Assembly: GCF_047501465.1 (NCBI RefSeq)
Contig: NZ_JAZDRL010000002.1
Span: 682,001 to 746,000, forward strand
Length of the DNA: 64,000 nucleotides
Direction of reading: 5' to 3'
Source: Pseudochelatococcus sp047501465
GTDB taxonomy: Bacteria; Pseudomonadota; Alphaproteobacteria; Rhizobiales; Beijerinckiaceae
The notes beneath the pieces were generated by a model. That model saw only the letters and a list, made by a program, of their open reading frames with translations. It searched no databases and was not told the origin of the DNA. Below are positions 23,489-32,396 of the stretch, piece after piece. The position numbers and the translations under genes are program-made. Each line of letters begins with the position of its first letter. The first letter of the stretch is position 1.

Positions 23489-25339
23489 GTGAGCATTAGT
23501 TCAAGAAAAAAAGAATTTATTGCTTCAATGCTCTTGGTGTCGTTAACTTATACTGCTCCGGCATGGGCTCAGCGACCTGTGGCGCTGGAACGAAACCTGC
23601 CACCCCCAGTGCAAACGCCTCGGAATGACCTTACCCCACAACGTATCCTGCCATCTGAAGACACAACGCCCCTCGGCGTTGATGTACAAGGGGTGCGGCT
23701 TTTCGGATTGGAGGGAGAAGCACTCACTTCACCTGCGCGCGGAATTACGGTTGATAATGTTGAGGGAGTGCCTGCGGCCGATCTCGAAGCTGCGGTACGG
23801 CCGTTTCTGAATCAACCTTTGTCGCAACAGTTGATCGCACAAATTCGTGTGGCGGTTGTTGAGGCTTATCGTAGTGCCGGTAAGCCGTTCGTGTCGGTTA
23901 CGACACCTCCGCAAGAAGTTACCAGTGGTGTGCTGCAGTTGCAGGTCGTACCTTACAGGCTTGGTGAGGTTAAATCGAGCGACCCTGTTATTAATGGCGT
24001 TGTGCCACATGCTGCGGGACTGCGCGCCCAGCGTGGTGAGCTGATTAATGCAAGTCAGCTTTCTGAAGATATCGATTGGTTAAATCGCTTTCCTTATCGT
24101 CAGATCAACGGTGTGTTCGAACCAGGCACAACCCCTGGCAGCACAGATCTTACGCTTACTATCACGCGTCAAAAGCCATGGCGCATTTATGGCGGTTATT
24201 CCAATACCGGTAGTGAAGCAACCGGACATGATCGTTATTTTGCGGGTTTTGCTGCGGGTATCGAAGCGCTTAATGATATGACGCTTTCATACCAGATCAC
24301 GGGCAGCGACGATTTCTGGAAAATGCCGTCGAGGGGCAGGTTGTCCGGGCAGAGTTGGCCAGGGTACATAAGCCATGCAGGTCGCATTGCTATTCCAACC
24401 TTCTACCGTCAGGGCATTGAAATCGCACCCAACTTTGTTGCCACGCGGCAGGAAACGTTTGATCGTGTCTTGTCCTTCCGCAATACGACATTTGAATTAC
24501 CAATTCTATATCGTACAGCTCTCTCCAATCTGTGGGTAGATGCGCCAGCGCAGACGGAGCTCTATGTCGGACCCTCGCTGAAGTGGGCCGAACGTCATAC
24601 GGCCTATGATGTCATTAATCTTGCTCGCGGCGATTCTTCAACTTTCAGCATTATACTGGGTGGTTCAGGCTATTGGCAGGGTGCTGACAAGGCAACGAAT
24701 ATGCTCGACTTGCGTGTTGTTGCTAATCCCGGCGGCGTGTTACCAGGCAATACGGACCGTGTCTGGCAGATACAGACCAATGGACGCGTCAATTCTGCGC
24801 AATACGTATATGGATTGGCGCAGTATAAACGCAGTATGCCATTAAGCTCAATTCCAGGGCTTAGTGGTTTCAGTGCCAATACCAGTTTTACAGGTCTGCT
24901 TAGCGGTCAGGCATTGCCTGATACCGAACAACTTTCATTGGGCGGTGCAGCGGCAGTTCGTGGTTATTCCTCGAATGATGCGGCTGTTGATACAGGCCTT
25001 GTGCTGCGCAACGAGCTGCGTTTACCAGCGTTTTCTCTGCTGAATCTGTTTAAGCCTAAACCTGTTGAAGGTGAAGCTGCTGTGCCAGCTGCGCTTGATA
25101 GCTTCTCACCTTACGTCTTCTTGGATTATGCTTACGGTCATAACTTTGCCAACTCTGACTTTGCAGCTGCGATAATCGGGCCGGAAGATGTGGTCTTGCT
25201 GGGAACTGGTGCAGGGTTTGATATGCGGGTTGCCAGTAATATGACGGCTTCAATGTCGGCTGGCTGGGCGCTTAAGAATGGCGTGATTACAAAGCGAGGG
25301 GATTTCACGTTGAACGCACGCGTGAGCATGTCTTACTGA
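23489..25339 (+). CDS. TpsB-type outer-membrane transporter (ShlB/FhaC/HecB family)
   Basis: This 616-residue protein starts at GTG 23489 with AAGGGA eight bases upstream and has a signal peptide ending in 'PAWAQ' near residue 28. After a Pro-rich linker, a POTRA domain lies at about 65-160 ('GVDVQGVRLFGLEG', then 'AYRSAGKPFVSVTTPPQEV'), followed by a 16-strand-type beta barrel with 'AAVRGYSSNDAAVDTGLVL', the VRGY/F motif of the family. TpsB proteins export a TpsA exoprotein such as a filamentous adhesin or haemolysin. No TpsA is adjacent in the window, so the partner must be encoded elsewhere or lost. Outer-membrane location. Confidence 0.88.
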   Translation: MSISSRKKEFIASMLLVSLTYTAPAWAQRPVALERNLPPPVQTPRNDLTPQRILPSEDTTPLGVDVQGVRLFGLEGEALTSPARGITVDNVEGVPAADLEAAVRPFLNQPLSQQLIAQIRVAVVEAYRSAGKPFVSVTTPPQEVTSGVLQLQVVPYRLGEVKSSDPVINGVVPHAAGLRAQRGELINASQLSEDIDWLNRFPYRQINGVFEPGTTPGSTDLTLTITRQKPWRIYGGYSNTGSEATGHDRYFAGFAAGIEALNDMTLSYQITGSDDFWKMPSRGRLSGQSWPGYISHAGRIAIPTFYRQGIEIAPNFVATRQETFDRVLSFRNTTFELPILYRTALSNLWVDAPAQTELYVGPSLKWAERHTAYDVINLARGDSSTFSIILGGSGYWQGADKATNMLDLRVVANPGGVLPGNTDRVWQIQTNGRVNSAQYVYGLAQYKRSMPLSSIPGLSGFSANTSFTGLLSGQALPDTEQLSLGGAAAVRGYSSNDAAVDTGLVLRNELRLPAFSLLNLFKPKPVEGEAAVPAALDSFSPYVFLDYAYGHNFANSDFAAAIIGPEDVVLLGTGAGFDMRVASNMTASMSAGWALKNGVITKRGDFTLNARVSMSY

Positions 25340-25387
25340 GTATCTGCTTCCTGTTGTAGCGCAAGGTTCAAGTAGAGCAGGCAGCAA

Positions 25388-25418
25388 AAAACCCCCGACA
25401 GGCAATGTCGGGGGTTTT
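25388..25418. terminator. Bidirectional terminator between tpsB and ntrX
   Basis: A 13-bp perfect stem (25388-25400 and 25406-25418) with loop GGCAA, flanked by A/T runs on both sides, lies between the convergent tpsB and ntrX genes and should end both. Confidence 0.85.
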
Positions 25419-25491
25419 GTATTGAGAGCGCTGAACGTTTCGCATTCAAGTGAACCATCAATGCGAATGCACGTTGCTCGAATAGTTGCGA

Positions 25492-26862
25492 TCAACCGCC
25501 GATGCCGAGTGATTTCAGCTTGCGATGCAAAGCAGAGCGTTCCATGCCGATGAACTCAGCGGTACGGGAGACATTGCCCGAAAAACGGTTGATTTGGGCA
25601 ATAAGATATTCTCGCTCGAAAATTTCGCGCGCATCGCGCAATGTCAGGCTCATCAGCTTTTCGCCCCCAGTGCCCGCAGGTGTCGTGGGCACAAGTGTGC
25701 CAATTTCTGCCGGTAGCATTTGGGTGGAAATAGGCGCATCCGTGTCGCCGCTCGCCAAAATCATCAACCGTTCAATATTGTTGCGTAACTGGCGAACGTT
25801 GCCCGGCCAGTCATGGGACTGCAGAACGGCCATGGCATCTTCTGCGATTGTACATTTTGACAGGCCTGTAGACTGCGAAATCTGGTCCATGAAGAATGCG
25901 ATCAGTTCCGGCACGTCCTCACGGTGTTCGGCAAGCGATGGCACACGGATCGGCACGACGCTTAGGCGATGATAGAGATCTTCGCGGAAGCGATCTTGGG
26001 CAATCTCATGCGCAAGGTCGCGGCCAGTAGAGGCGATGATGCGAACATCGACATGCACACGCGTCGTGCCGCCAACGCGCTGGAAATTCTGATCAACCAG
26101 TACCCTCAGAATACGGCTCTGCGTTTCGCGAGGCATGTCGGCGACTTCATCAATATAGAGCGTGCCGCCGTGTGCCTCTTCCAGCGCGCCGATGCGCCGT
26201 CCGCGCCCATCAGCGCTCTCTACGCCAAAGAGTTCCTGCTCCATCGTCTCGGGTGTGATTGTTGCTGCATTGATGACGACGAAAGGGGCCGAAGCGCGGC
26301 TGGAAGCATTATGAATTGTGCGTGCCACGAGCTCCTTGCCCGAACCGGGAGCACCAGTAATCAGAATTCGCGCATTGGTGGGAGAGGCGCGCTCCACCGT
26401 TTGGCGTAGCTGGTTCATCATCGGCGAATGGCCGACAATCCGGCTGGCTTGCGTTGAACGGGAGCGAAGATCCTTGATTTCGCGCCGCAACCGCGAGGCT
26501 TCCAGCGCCCGCTCTGCAACCAGAACCAGACGATCAGCCTTAAATGGCTTTTCGATAAAATCGTAAGCACCGCGCTTAATAGCCGAGACAGCGGTTTCGA
26601 TATTACCGTGGCCCGAGATCATGACAACCGGCAACTCCGGGTGATGCTCTTTTATAATGTCAAGAACCTGCAAGCCATCGAGGCGGCTGCCTTGAAGCCA
26701 GATGTCCAGAAACACCAGGTGTGGCCTGCGCGATTCAATTGCGGCGAGTGCATCATCCGAGCTACCGGCCGTGCGGGTGCGGTGGCCTTCGTCTTCCAGA
26801 ATACCTGCAACGAGTTCACGGATATCGGTCTCATCGTCGACAATGAGGATGTCAGCACTCAT
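25492..26862 (-). CDS. ntrX: NtrX response regulator
   Basis: This 456-residue regulator pairs with the adjacent NtrY. The receiver domain has 'ILIVDDETDIRE' and the phosphoacceptor Asp in 'LVFLDIWLQG'. An AAA+ domain follows with 'GAPGSGKE' (Walker A) and 'GGTLYIDEVADMP' (Walker B). A Fis-type HTH closes the protein ('NVSRTAEFIGMERSALHRKL'). The GAFTGA loop needed for sigma-54 contact is missing: 'ELFGVESADGRGRRIGALEEAHGG' occupies its place in the text between Walker motifs. That is known for alphaproteobacterial NtrX, which acts as a sigma-54-independent regulator of redox and cell-envelope genes. Start overlaps the ntrY stop (ATGA). Confidence 0.93.
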   Translation of the reverse strand: MSADILIVDDETDIRELVAGILEDEGHRTRTAGSSDDALAAIESRRPHLVFLDIWLQGSRLDGLQVLDIIKEHHPELPVVMISGHGNIETAVSAIKRGAYDFIEKPFKADRLVLVAERALEASRLRREIKDLRSRSTQASRIVGHSPMMNQLRQTVERASPTNARILITGAPGSGKELVARTIHNASSRASAPFVVINAATITPETMEQELFGVESADGRGRRIGALEEAHGGTLYIDEVADMPRETQSRILRVLVDQNFQRVGGTTRVHVDVRIIASTGRDLAHEIAQDRFREDLYHRLSVVPIRVPSLAEHREDVPELIAFFMDQISQSTGLSKCTIAEDAMAVLQSHDWPGNVRQLRNNIERLMILASGDTDAPISTQMLPAEIGTLVPTTPAGTGGEKLMSLTLRDAREIFEREYLIAQINRFSGNVSRTAEFIGMERSALHRKLKSLGIGG

Positions 26863-29183
26863 GTGTGCGCCCCCGGTTGGCTGTGGCCGATTACTTCATC
26901 AGCATCGGCGGTTTGTGGTGATAATGATGATGAAGGGGTGCGTGCCCCTTTAGTGTCCGCTCCGGCGTCGCTATCCGCGCCTTGCATGGGAAGCCAGAGC
27001 ACGACACGCCCGCCGCGCCCGCTAAGCGCATCGAGCAATTGAATACCGCCGCCATGATCCTCAAGGATCTTGCCAACAATTGCGAGGCCGAGGCCGGTGC
27101 CGCCTTCACGCGTGGTCATATAGGGCTCAAGCAGGCGATGGCGGTTTTCACGGGGGAAACCTTTGCCGTTATCGGTAATTTCAATAACAACATTGCCCGC
27201 TTCCTGCTTTACGCCGATATGAATCAACCCCGGTCCGCGCTCAGCTTCAGGCACGGCCTTCACGGCTTCAGTCGCGTTCTTGATGATGTTGGTCAGCGCT
27301 TGCGACAGAAGCCTGCGGTCAAAATGGGCGATGATCGGCGTGTTGGGCAAGTCATCCTTAAAGGAAAGATCGGGTGAGCCAACGCGCATCAGGAACAGAA
27401 CCTGCCGTACAGTCTCGACGATGTCCTCATCCGCCTGTGAGGGTTTGGGCATGCGCGCGAAAGAGGAAAACTCGTCCACCATCCGCTTGATATCATCAAC
27501 CTGCCGCACAATGGTTTCGACGCATTGATCGAACACCTGCTTGTCTTCGGTGATGACCTTGCCATATTTGCGGCGGATGCGCTCTGCGGACAATTGGATC
27601 GGCGTTAGAGGGTTTTTAATTTCATGCGCGATGCGCCTTGCAACATCAGCCCACGCGGCGGTGCGCTGGGCTGCCACAAGGCCTGTGATGTCATCAAGCG
27701 TGATCACGAAACCCTTATCGTCGCCTTCATCCTTCTCACTGGTGACACGCACGTTCAGCATGCGGTCGCGCCCGCCGCGTGAAAGTGAGACCTGTCCTTG
27801 TGCGCGGCCTTGTCCGCGTCCCTGATTTTGGGATCCGCGTTTGTCACCGAATGTCGCGCCCACGCCCAGTGCCTCCAGCACCAGATCGGCAATTTCGGGA
27901 ATAACCTCATTGACCTGCCGCCCAACCAGTTCAGCAGCAGGGGTGCCCAGCAGCGCTTCTGCAGAGCGGTTGATGATGTTGATGATGCCTTCACCATCAG
28001 TGCCAATCACGCCGGCAGATACACCCGCAAGCACTGCTTCCATAAAGCGGCGACGCTGGTCGATCACCTCATTTGCTTCAATGAGGCCGTCATGCTGCTG
28101 ACGCAGTTCGGTGGTCATTTTGTTGAAGGTGGTGCTGAGATGCCCCAGATCACCCTCTTTCTTCAATACTGGCACGCGCACATAAAAGTTACCGCTGGCA
28201 ACCTGATCCGTCGCATGGATCAGCCGACGAATTGGCGCAACAAGACGGTTGGCGAGGTTGAGACCGAACCACACAGCTGATAGCAAAACAATCAGCGCTA
28301 CCAGCGCAAACATCGATGCGAAGGCAATCTGAATGCCGACTTTCTTTTCCTCTAGCGCCTGATAATAGGCAACGCCTACTTCAGCCAGCGCCGGGAATTC
28401 GACGGCGCGCGGATCAACAGGGCGGGCGACATAAAGCAGCGCCTCTTCCTCCCACTGCAGTCGTAGGATCGAGCGGAAAAGATTGCCGGTCTCCGGTATC
28501 AGGCACACGGGATCAGCCGTATTTGCGGATTCAATATCGGCCTTGCTGGGACCGGGGAGCTTGTCTTTCTCGTTCGCATCAATGCGCTCAATCACCGTGC
28601 CATCAGGCTTAACCAGCATGGCGACGGGAAAGCCCAGAAACATGGCACGCGAGCGTAGAAAATCCTGAAACAGCTTGCGATCAGCACGATAAAGCACCAG
28701 GGCACGGTTGAGATCCGATGCCATGAGATCCGTTTCGCGCGCCAGATTGCGGCATTGGCTGTCGCGATAGGCGTCTGCAATTTCGGATGTATTGGCAATC
28801 AGCGCTTTCAGCGAATTGGTGAACCATGGATCAAGTCCGCGCTCCAGCGTAATCGAGGCAACGATCGCAACAAGCACCGCCGGAAATGCCGCGACCAGGC
28901 TGAAGAGCGAAACGATGCGTACATGAATGCCAGCTGCCGCCGCGCCAGCGCGACGCGCGCGCACAATCGCCCATGTTTCCCACAGCACGATCCCCGTGAG
29001 CAGCGCGACCAGAATGCCATTGCCCACCAGCGCCCACAGGACCACAGAATGCGTAGGCAGAATCGGCGTCATACCCGCGAGAACGAGAAAAGTGACCAGC
29101 GCGGACGCCAGCCCCAGCGCCACCGCAAATGTGCCGATAACACCCGAAACGCGCGCTCCACGCCTATGCATATTGTCTGCCAT
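26859..29183 (-). CDS. ntrY: NtrY sensor histidine kinase
   Basis: This 774-residue inner-membrane kinase has an N-terminal set of transmembrane helices (about 10-100), a periplasmic part with 'ANTSEIADAYRDSQCRNLA', a HAMP linker, a PAS domain, and a HisKA/HATPase core with 'ARRIAHEIKNPLTPIQLSAERI' (phospho-His), 'IIKNATEAV' (N box) and 'GGTGLGLAIVGKI' (G2). ATG 29183 (MADNMHRRG) is preferred over starts up to 29276, which add an unlikely polar extension. It is translationally coupled to ntrX. The usual ntrBC genes are not adjacent. Confidence 0.93.
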   Translation of the reverse strand: MADNMHRRGARVSGVIGTFAVALGLASALVTFLVLAGMTPILPTHSVVLWALVGNGILVALLTGIVLWETWAIVRARRAGAAAAGIHVRIVSLFSLVAAFPAVLVAIVASITLERGLDPWFTNSLKALIANTSEIADAYRDSQCRNLARETDLMASDLNRALVLYRADRKLFQDFLRSRAMFLGFPVAMLVKPDGTVIERIDANEKDKLPGPSKADIESANTADPVCLIPETGNLFRSILRLQWEEEALLYVARPVDPRAVEFPALAEVGVAYYQALEEKKVGIQIAFASMFALVALIVLLSAVWFGLNLANRLVAPIRRLIHATDQVASGNFYVRVPVLKKEGDLGHLSTTFNKMTTELRQQHDGLIEANEVIDQRRRFMEAVLAGVSAGVIGTDGEGIINIINRSAEALLGTPAAELVGRQVNEVIPEIADLVLEALGVGATFGDKRGSQNQGRGQGRAQGQVSLSRGGRDRMLNVRVTSEKDEGDDKGFVITLDDITGLVAAQRTAAWADVARRIAHEIKNPLTPIQLSAERIRRKYGKVITEDKQVFDQCVETIVRQVDDIKRMVDEFSSFARMPKPSQADEDIVETVRQVLFLMRVGSPDLSFKDDLPNTPIIAHFDRRLLSQALTNIIKNATEAVKAVPEAERGPGLIHIGVKQEAGNVVIEITDNGKGFPRENRHRLLEPYMTTREGGTGLGLAIVGKILEDHGGGIQLLDALSGRGGRVVLWLPMQGADSDAGADTKGARTPSSSLSPQTADADEVIGHSQPGAHT

Positions 29184-29282
29184 GTGGACCAATAGCGCGC
29201 CGCTCCTGGAAATTGTCAACGTTGAGTATGCGTAAATATGATGCATCCGCACAACAGTGTTGTATGGATACGACAATCGTTG

Positions 29283-30695
29283 TCAAGAGTCAGCAGCTTT
29301 TGTTGGGGAGCATGGCTCGACACGGAAAGTGCGAAAGCTAAGATCAGTAGCGTGTTTTTCCGCTAATGCATCACTGGCGCGCTTCAGCCTTTCCTGTGCA
29401 ATAGTGAAGATGGTTGGGAAGCCAGCGTTCCATGCAGGGCTGGTTTTCCATTTTCCATTTGCACGTTCCTGACGAGTTTGTTCTGCCGATTGCACCAGAA
29501 TGAAGTTTCGCTGAATGCCTCTTGCGATATCTGCGCGCCAAAGACCGTGGGCGGTGGTGCCGGAGCCGGCGAAAAAGTCCATCACCATGTCGCCGTCATC
29601 TGTCACAAGATCAATCAGATAGGCCAGCAATCCAGTAGGTTTGGGGTAAGACATGATATCAATACCAAACAACTGCCGGAGCTCAGCGGTAGCATCCTCA
29701 TTCGTGGGAATGCCATTGGTGCGATAGGATAGCAGGCTGGCCGTCTTTTTGCGCGCGGTGGACTTGCTGATGAGATTGGGGCGAAACGGTGCCTTGCTGA
29801 TTGTGATGCGCGCGCCTTCAGCCAGCAATGCGTCAAGTGTCGCCTGCGAATAGCGCCACTCCCCATTAAGTCTGAAGGTGTTGCGGTTGGTACCACCCTC
29901 AATCGTTACTGCATCAAGCAGCACGGTATAGATATTGCCACCCGACATATCCTGAGGCGCAATTTGGCCATCGCTGCAGTTGAAGGCCACCGAGTGTGCG
30001 GGGAATGTAAGAATCTGTAATCCATTGCCCGCATTGTTAAAGGGGTATTTCTTTCCCGGCGTCACAGTGCCGGCTGCGAATGCTGGTGCCTTGTCGCGGT
30101 TGCACGCAAAGCAGACGATATATTCTGTGACGCGCCCCATTTGGGCGTCGAGAAAGGAGGGTTTTTTCTTGCGTTCCCAGATGAGATGGCCACAGAAATT
30201 ATCATTCCCGAAAATCTCGCGACCGATCTGGGTAAGGGTGTCGAGTTCTTCATCGCCGATGCTGATGAAAATCATCCCGTCCTCACGCAACATCTGCCGC
30301 GCCAGAATCAGCCGGGGAACCATCATCGACAACCAGCCCCCATGAGCGCGCACCCAGTCTGATCCGGGTGAGATATCATCAGGTGTTGGCGGGGCGCGAA
30401 AATTATCGCGGTAAAGCAGTCGGCTGCCCGAGTTGTAGGGAGGGTCGATATAGATCAGCTTGATCGTACCCGCATACTGGGGAAGCAGCAGCTTCAGGGC
30501 ATCCAGGTTATCGCCCTCAATCAGCAGATTGCGGGTCGTATCGCTGCCATGGTTTGCATCGGTGATTTCACGCAGATACGTGGGCGACGGGGTGAAAGCT
30601 GCTTGCCAAGCCTCTGCTTTGCCCGGCCAGGTCAGACCGTGCAATGGCATCGAGAGGGCCCAATCGGGCATTTGATGGGGCAGGAAGCGGTTCAC
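29283..30695 (-). CDS. Solitary Mod-like DNA adenine methyltransferase
   Basis: This 470-residue beta-class N6-adenine methyltransferase has 'LIEGDNLDALKLL', the catalytic 'IDPPYNSGS', and 'DFFAGSGTTAHGLW' further on, the Mod-type motif order. It aligns in style with the prophage Mod, but is shorter and lies between ntrY and rpmJ with no Res nearby. It may be an orphan epigenetic methylase. It is not CcrM, whose motif context (DPPYNLQL) differs. The GTG at 30695 gives the full frame; an ATG at 30671 (MPDWALS) is equally plausible. Its C-terminus ends 100 bp from the ntrY start. Confidence 0.82.
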   Translation of the reverse strand: MNRFLPHQMPDWALSMPLHGLTWPGKAEAWQAAFTPSPTYLREITDANHGSDTTRNLLIEGDNLDALKLLLPQYAGTIKLIYIDPPYNSGSRLLYRDNFRAPPTPDDISPGSDWVRAHGGWLSMMVPRLILARQMLREDGMIFISIGDEELDTLTQIGREIFGNDNFCGHLIWERKKKPSFLDAQMGRVTEYIVCFACNRDKAPAFAAGTVTPGKKYPFNNAGNGLQILTFPAHSVAFNCSDGQIAPQDMSGGNIYTVLLDAVTIEGGTNRNTFRLNGEWRYSQATLDALLAEGARITISKAPFRPNLISKSTARKKTASLLSYRTNGIPTNEDATAELRQLFGIDIMSYPKPTGLLAYLIDLVTDDGDMVMDFFAGSGTTAHGLWRADIARGIQRNFILVQSAEQTRQERANGKWKTSPAWNAGFPTIFTIAQERLKRASDALAEKHATDLSFRTFRVEPCSPTKAADS

Positions 30696-30725
30696 CCGGT
30701 AAGTGGCCTTTTCTGCATCATGTAT

Positions 30726-30758
30726 AAAAAAACGGCCCCTGGATTTCTCCAGAGACCG
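30726..30758 (-). terminator. Terminator of rpmJ
   Basis: On the minus strand an 11-bp stem with two or three G-U pairs (30733-30743 with 30748-30758) and a 4-nt loop is followed by seven T residues. It lies 44 bp after the rpmJ stop. Confidence 0.8.
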
Positions 30759-30801
30759 CTAGATGACGATAGACGTTAGCCGTGAGGCGATCGCTACCAT
30801 T

Positions 30802-30927
30802 TTAGCCCTGACGCGCCTTGTAGCGCTTCTGGGTCTTGTTGATGATGTACACGCGGCCTTTGCGACGCACGAGCTGGTTGTCGCGGTGACGGTCGCGGAT
30901 CGACTTCAGCGAATTGCGAATTTTCAT
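30802..30927 (-). CDS. rpmJ: 50S ribosomal protein L36, 41-residue form
   Basis: This small basic protein begins MKIRNSLKSI and ends 'RVYIINKTQKRYKARQG', the pattern of the second L36 type (zinc-free, C-minus, as in YkgO). It has no CxxC/CxxxxH zinc motif. The stop TAA lies at 30802-30804 and a terminator follows. It is too short for most ORF callers. Many alphaproteobacteria carry only this zinc-independent form, so it is the working copy rather than a zinc-starvation paralogue. Confidence 0.92.
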   Translation of the reverse strand: MKIRNSLKSIRDRHRDNQLVRRKGRVYIINKTQKRYKARQG

Positions 30928-31132
30928 CGAACCGTTCTCCATCCGACATATATGGAATATGCCGGTAAAAAAATAATAAAACCCAGCCGCCGCAGAATCT
31001 GCAGCTACCAGGAAGTTCTGCTCATTTCAGGGATGGTTCCTAACCGCCTTGCCCGATTCCGTCAATCCCGATTTAGCGCCGTTAGCAATAATTTGCTCTT
31101 TTCATTGCCTGATGATGCACGAAGTGGCGTTT

Positions 31133-31771
31133 TCAGACCATTCCGAGGGCTTTTAAGATGTTATAAGCGCGCAAAATCTCCTGTAAACGTTCTTCTAGCG
31201 AGCGATCGCCGCCGTTTACATCAGGGTGGAAGCGCTTCACCAGCAATTTGTAACGTGCCTTGATCGTGGCTGAGTCGACGCCGGCATCCAGCCCCAGCTG
31301 ATCAAGTGCCTTGAGTGCGGTGCCAGACAAGCGTGGGCGATTCTCTTCGGCCGGGGCGTTGCGGGCTTGGTGCATGCGTGCACCGAACATGCCCAGCGAG
31401 TCGTCAACTTCATAGGCGCCAGTACCTTGGGTGCCCCCAGTCGGTTTCTTTGCGCGAAAAGCATCGCGTGCAGATGGGTTAACGCCCATGGCCCACGTGG
31501 GGCGATGCCCAATGGTTGCATCTTTCTGGTATGCAGCAACGGCGTGGTCAGGCATGCCATCGAAATAGTTGTAGGATTGGTTGTATGCGCGCACGTGCTC
31601 CAGGCAAAAGTTCCAGAACTTTCGTTCCTGCCCACGGCCTTTTGGCGCACGGAATTGTCCGCGCTCGGCGCATCCGGCATGCTCGCAAATGGGCGTTGCC
31701 GAAGAAGGAGCTTCCTCAGCGCGTTTTGGACGTGTGCGGATTCGGTCGAAGATGCGAGAATTCAGATTCAT
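31133..31771 (-). CDS. DnaJ-domain protein
   Basis: This 212-residue protein has a J domain at the C-terminus (about 150-212) with the HPD motif in 'LVKRFHPDVNGGD', the Hsp70-stimulating tripeptide. The N-terminal part has 'CEHAGCAERGQFRAPK' and 'FCLEHVRAYNQSYNYF', a cysteine/histidine pattern that may bind zinc. Alphaproteobacteria often have this C-terminal J-domain gene divergent from bolA, as here. The exact client is unknown. The start at 31771 leaves 109 bp to bolA, room for divergent promoters. Confidence 0.88.
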   Translation of the reverse strand: MNLNSRIFDRIRTRPKRAEEAPSSATPICEHAGCAERGQFRAPKGRGQERKFWNFCLEHVRAYNQSYNYFDGMPDHAVAAYQKDATIGHRPTWAMGVNPSARDAFRAKKPTGGTQGTGAYEVDDSLGMFGARMHQARNAPAEENRPRLSGTALKALDQLGLDAGVDSATIKARYKLLVKRFHPDVNGGDRSLEERLQEILRAYNILKALGMV

Positions 31772-31880
31772 GAGACTGACGTTATGGGGAGAATTTCCAT
31801 GTTAGACAAGACCCGTTTAAACACGACAATAACCATTCGAGAATAGCCGAGTTCACGGAAAACGACAAAAGGAGTCCATC

Positions 31881-32204
31881 ATGTCGGGGACAGAAATTTC
31901 GGCGAAAGCGCCCATAATCGGTAAGCGGGCTGCCCGGATGGCGGCATGTCTTACAGAGGCGCTTTCGCCACAAATGCTTGAAGTGCGAGATGAATCCCAG
32001 AAACACTTTGGCCATGGTGGCTGGCGCGAAGAGGGCGAAACGCATTATGATGTGATAGTCATTGCAGAGATATTCAATGGCAAGAGCCGGGTGGATCGCC
32101 ACCGCATGATCAATACGTTGCTTTCTCAGGAATTTGAGTTGGGGCTACATGCGCTGGCCCTCACCGCGCTTACACCTGAAGAAGCAACGCATCGCGTGCC
32201 CTGA
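31881..32204 (+). CDS. bolA: BolA-family protein
   Basis: This 107-residue protein has the BolA fold signature: 'VRDESQKHFGHGG' with the histidine implicated in Fe-S ligation, and 'FNGKSRVDRHRMINTLLSQEF'. BolA proteins pair with monothiol glutaredoxins in iron-sulfur handling and affect cell shape. AAAGGAGTCC lies before the ATG. It is divergent from the DnaJ-domain gene, a conserved alphaproteobacterial arrangement. Confidence 0.92.
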   Translation: MSGTEISAKAPIIGKRAARMAACLTEALSPQMLEVRDESQKHFGHGGWREEGETHYDVIVIAEIFNGKSRVDRHRMINTLLSQEFELGLHALALTALTPEEATHRVP

Positions 32205-32396
32205 TGCGACATGCCGTCGCAAAGGGTGCATTCTGGATGAGGACGTCATGCGCGTGCCGCATTGATATGAGAGATCAATGAACATTGTCCTCATGTCGTT
32301 ATCGTGATTGGCCATTGGTACGCCAGTGGCTAAAAACGGTTTGGGGCAATGATGGGATCTTATTATCATATGGATGCAACTGTTTTGGGAACAGCT

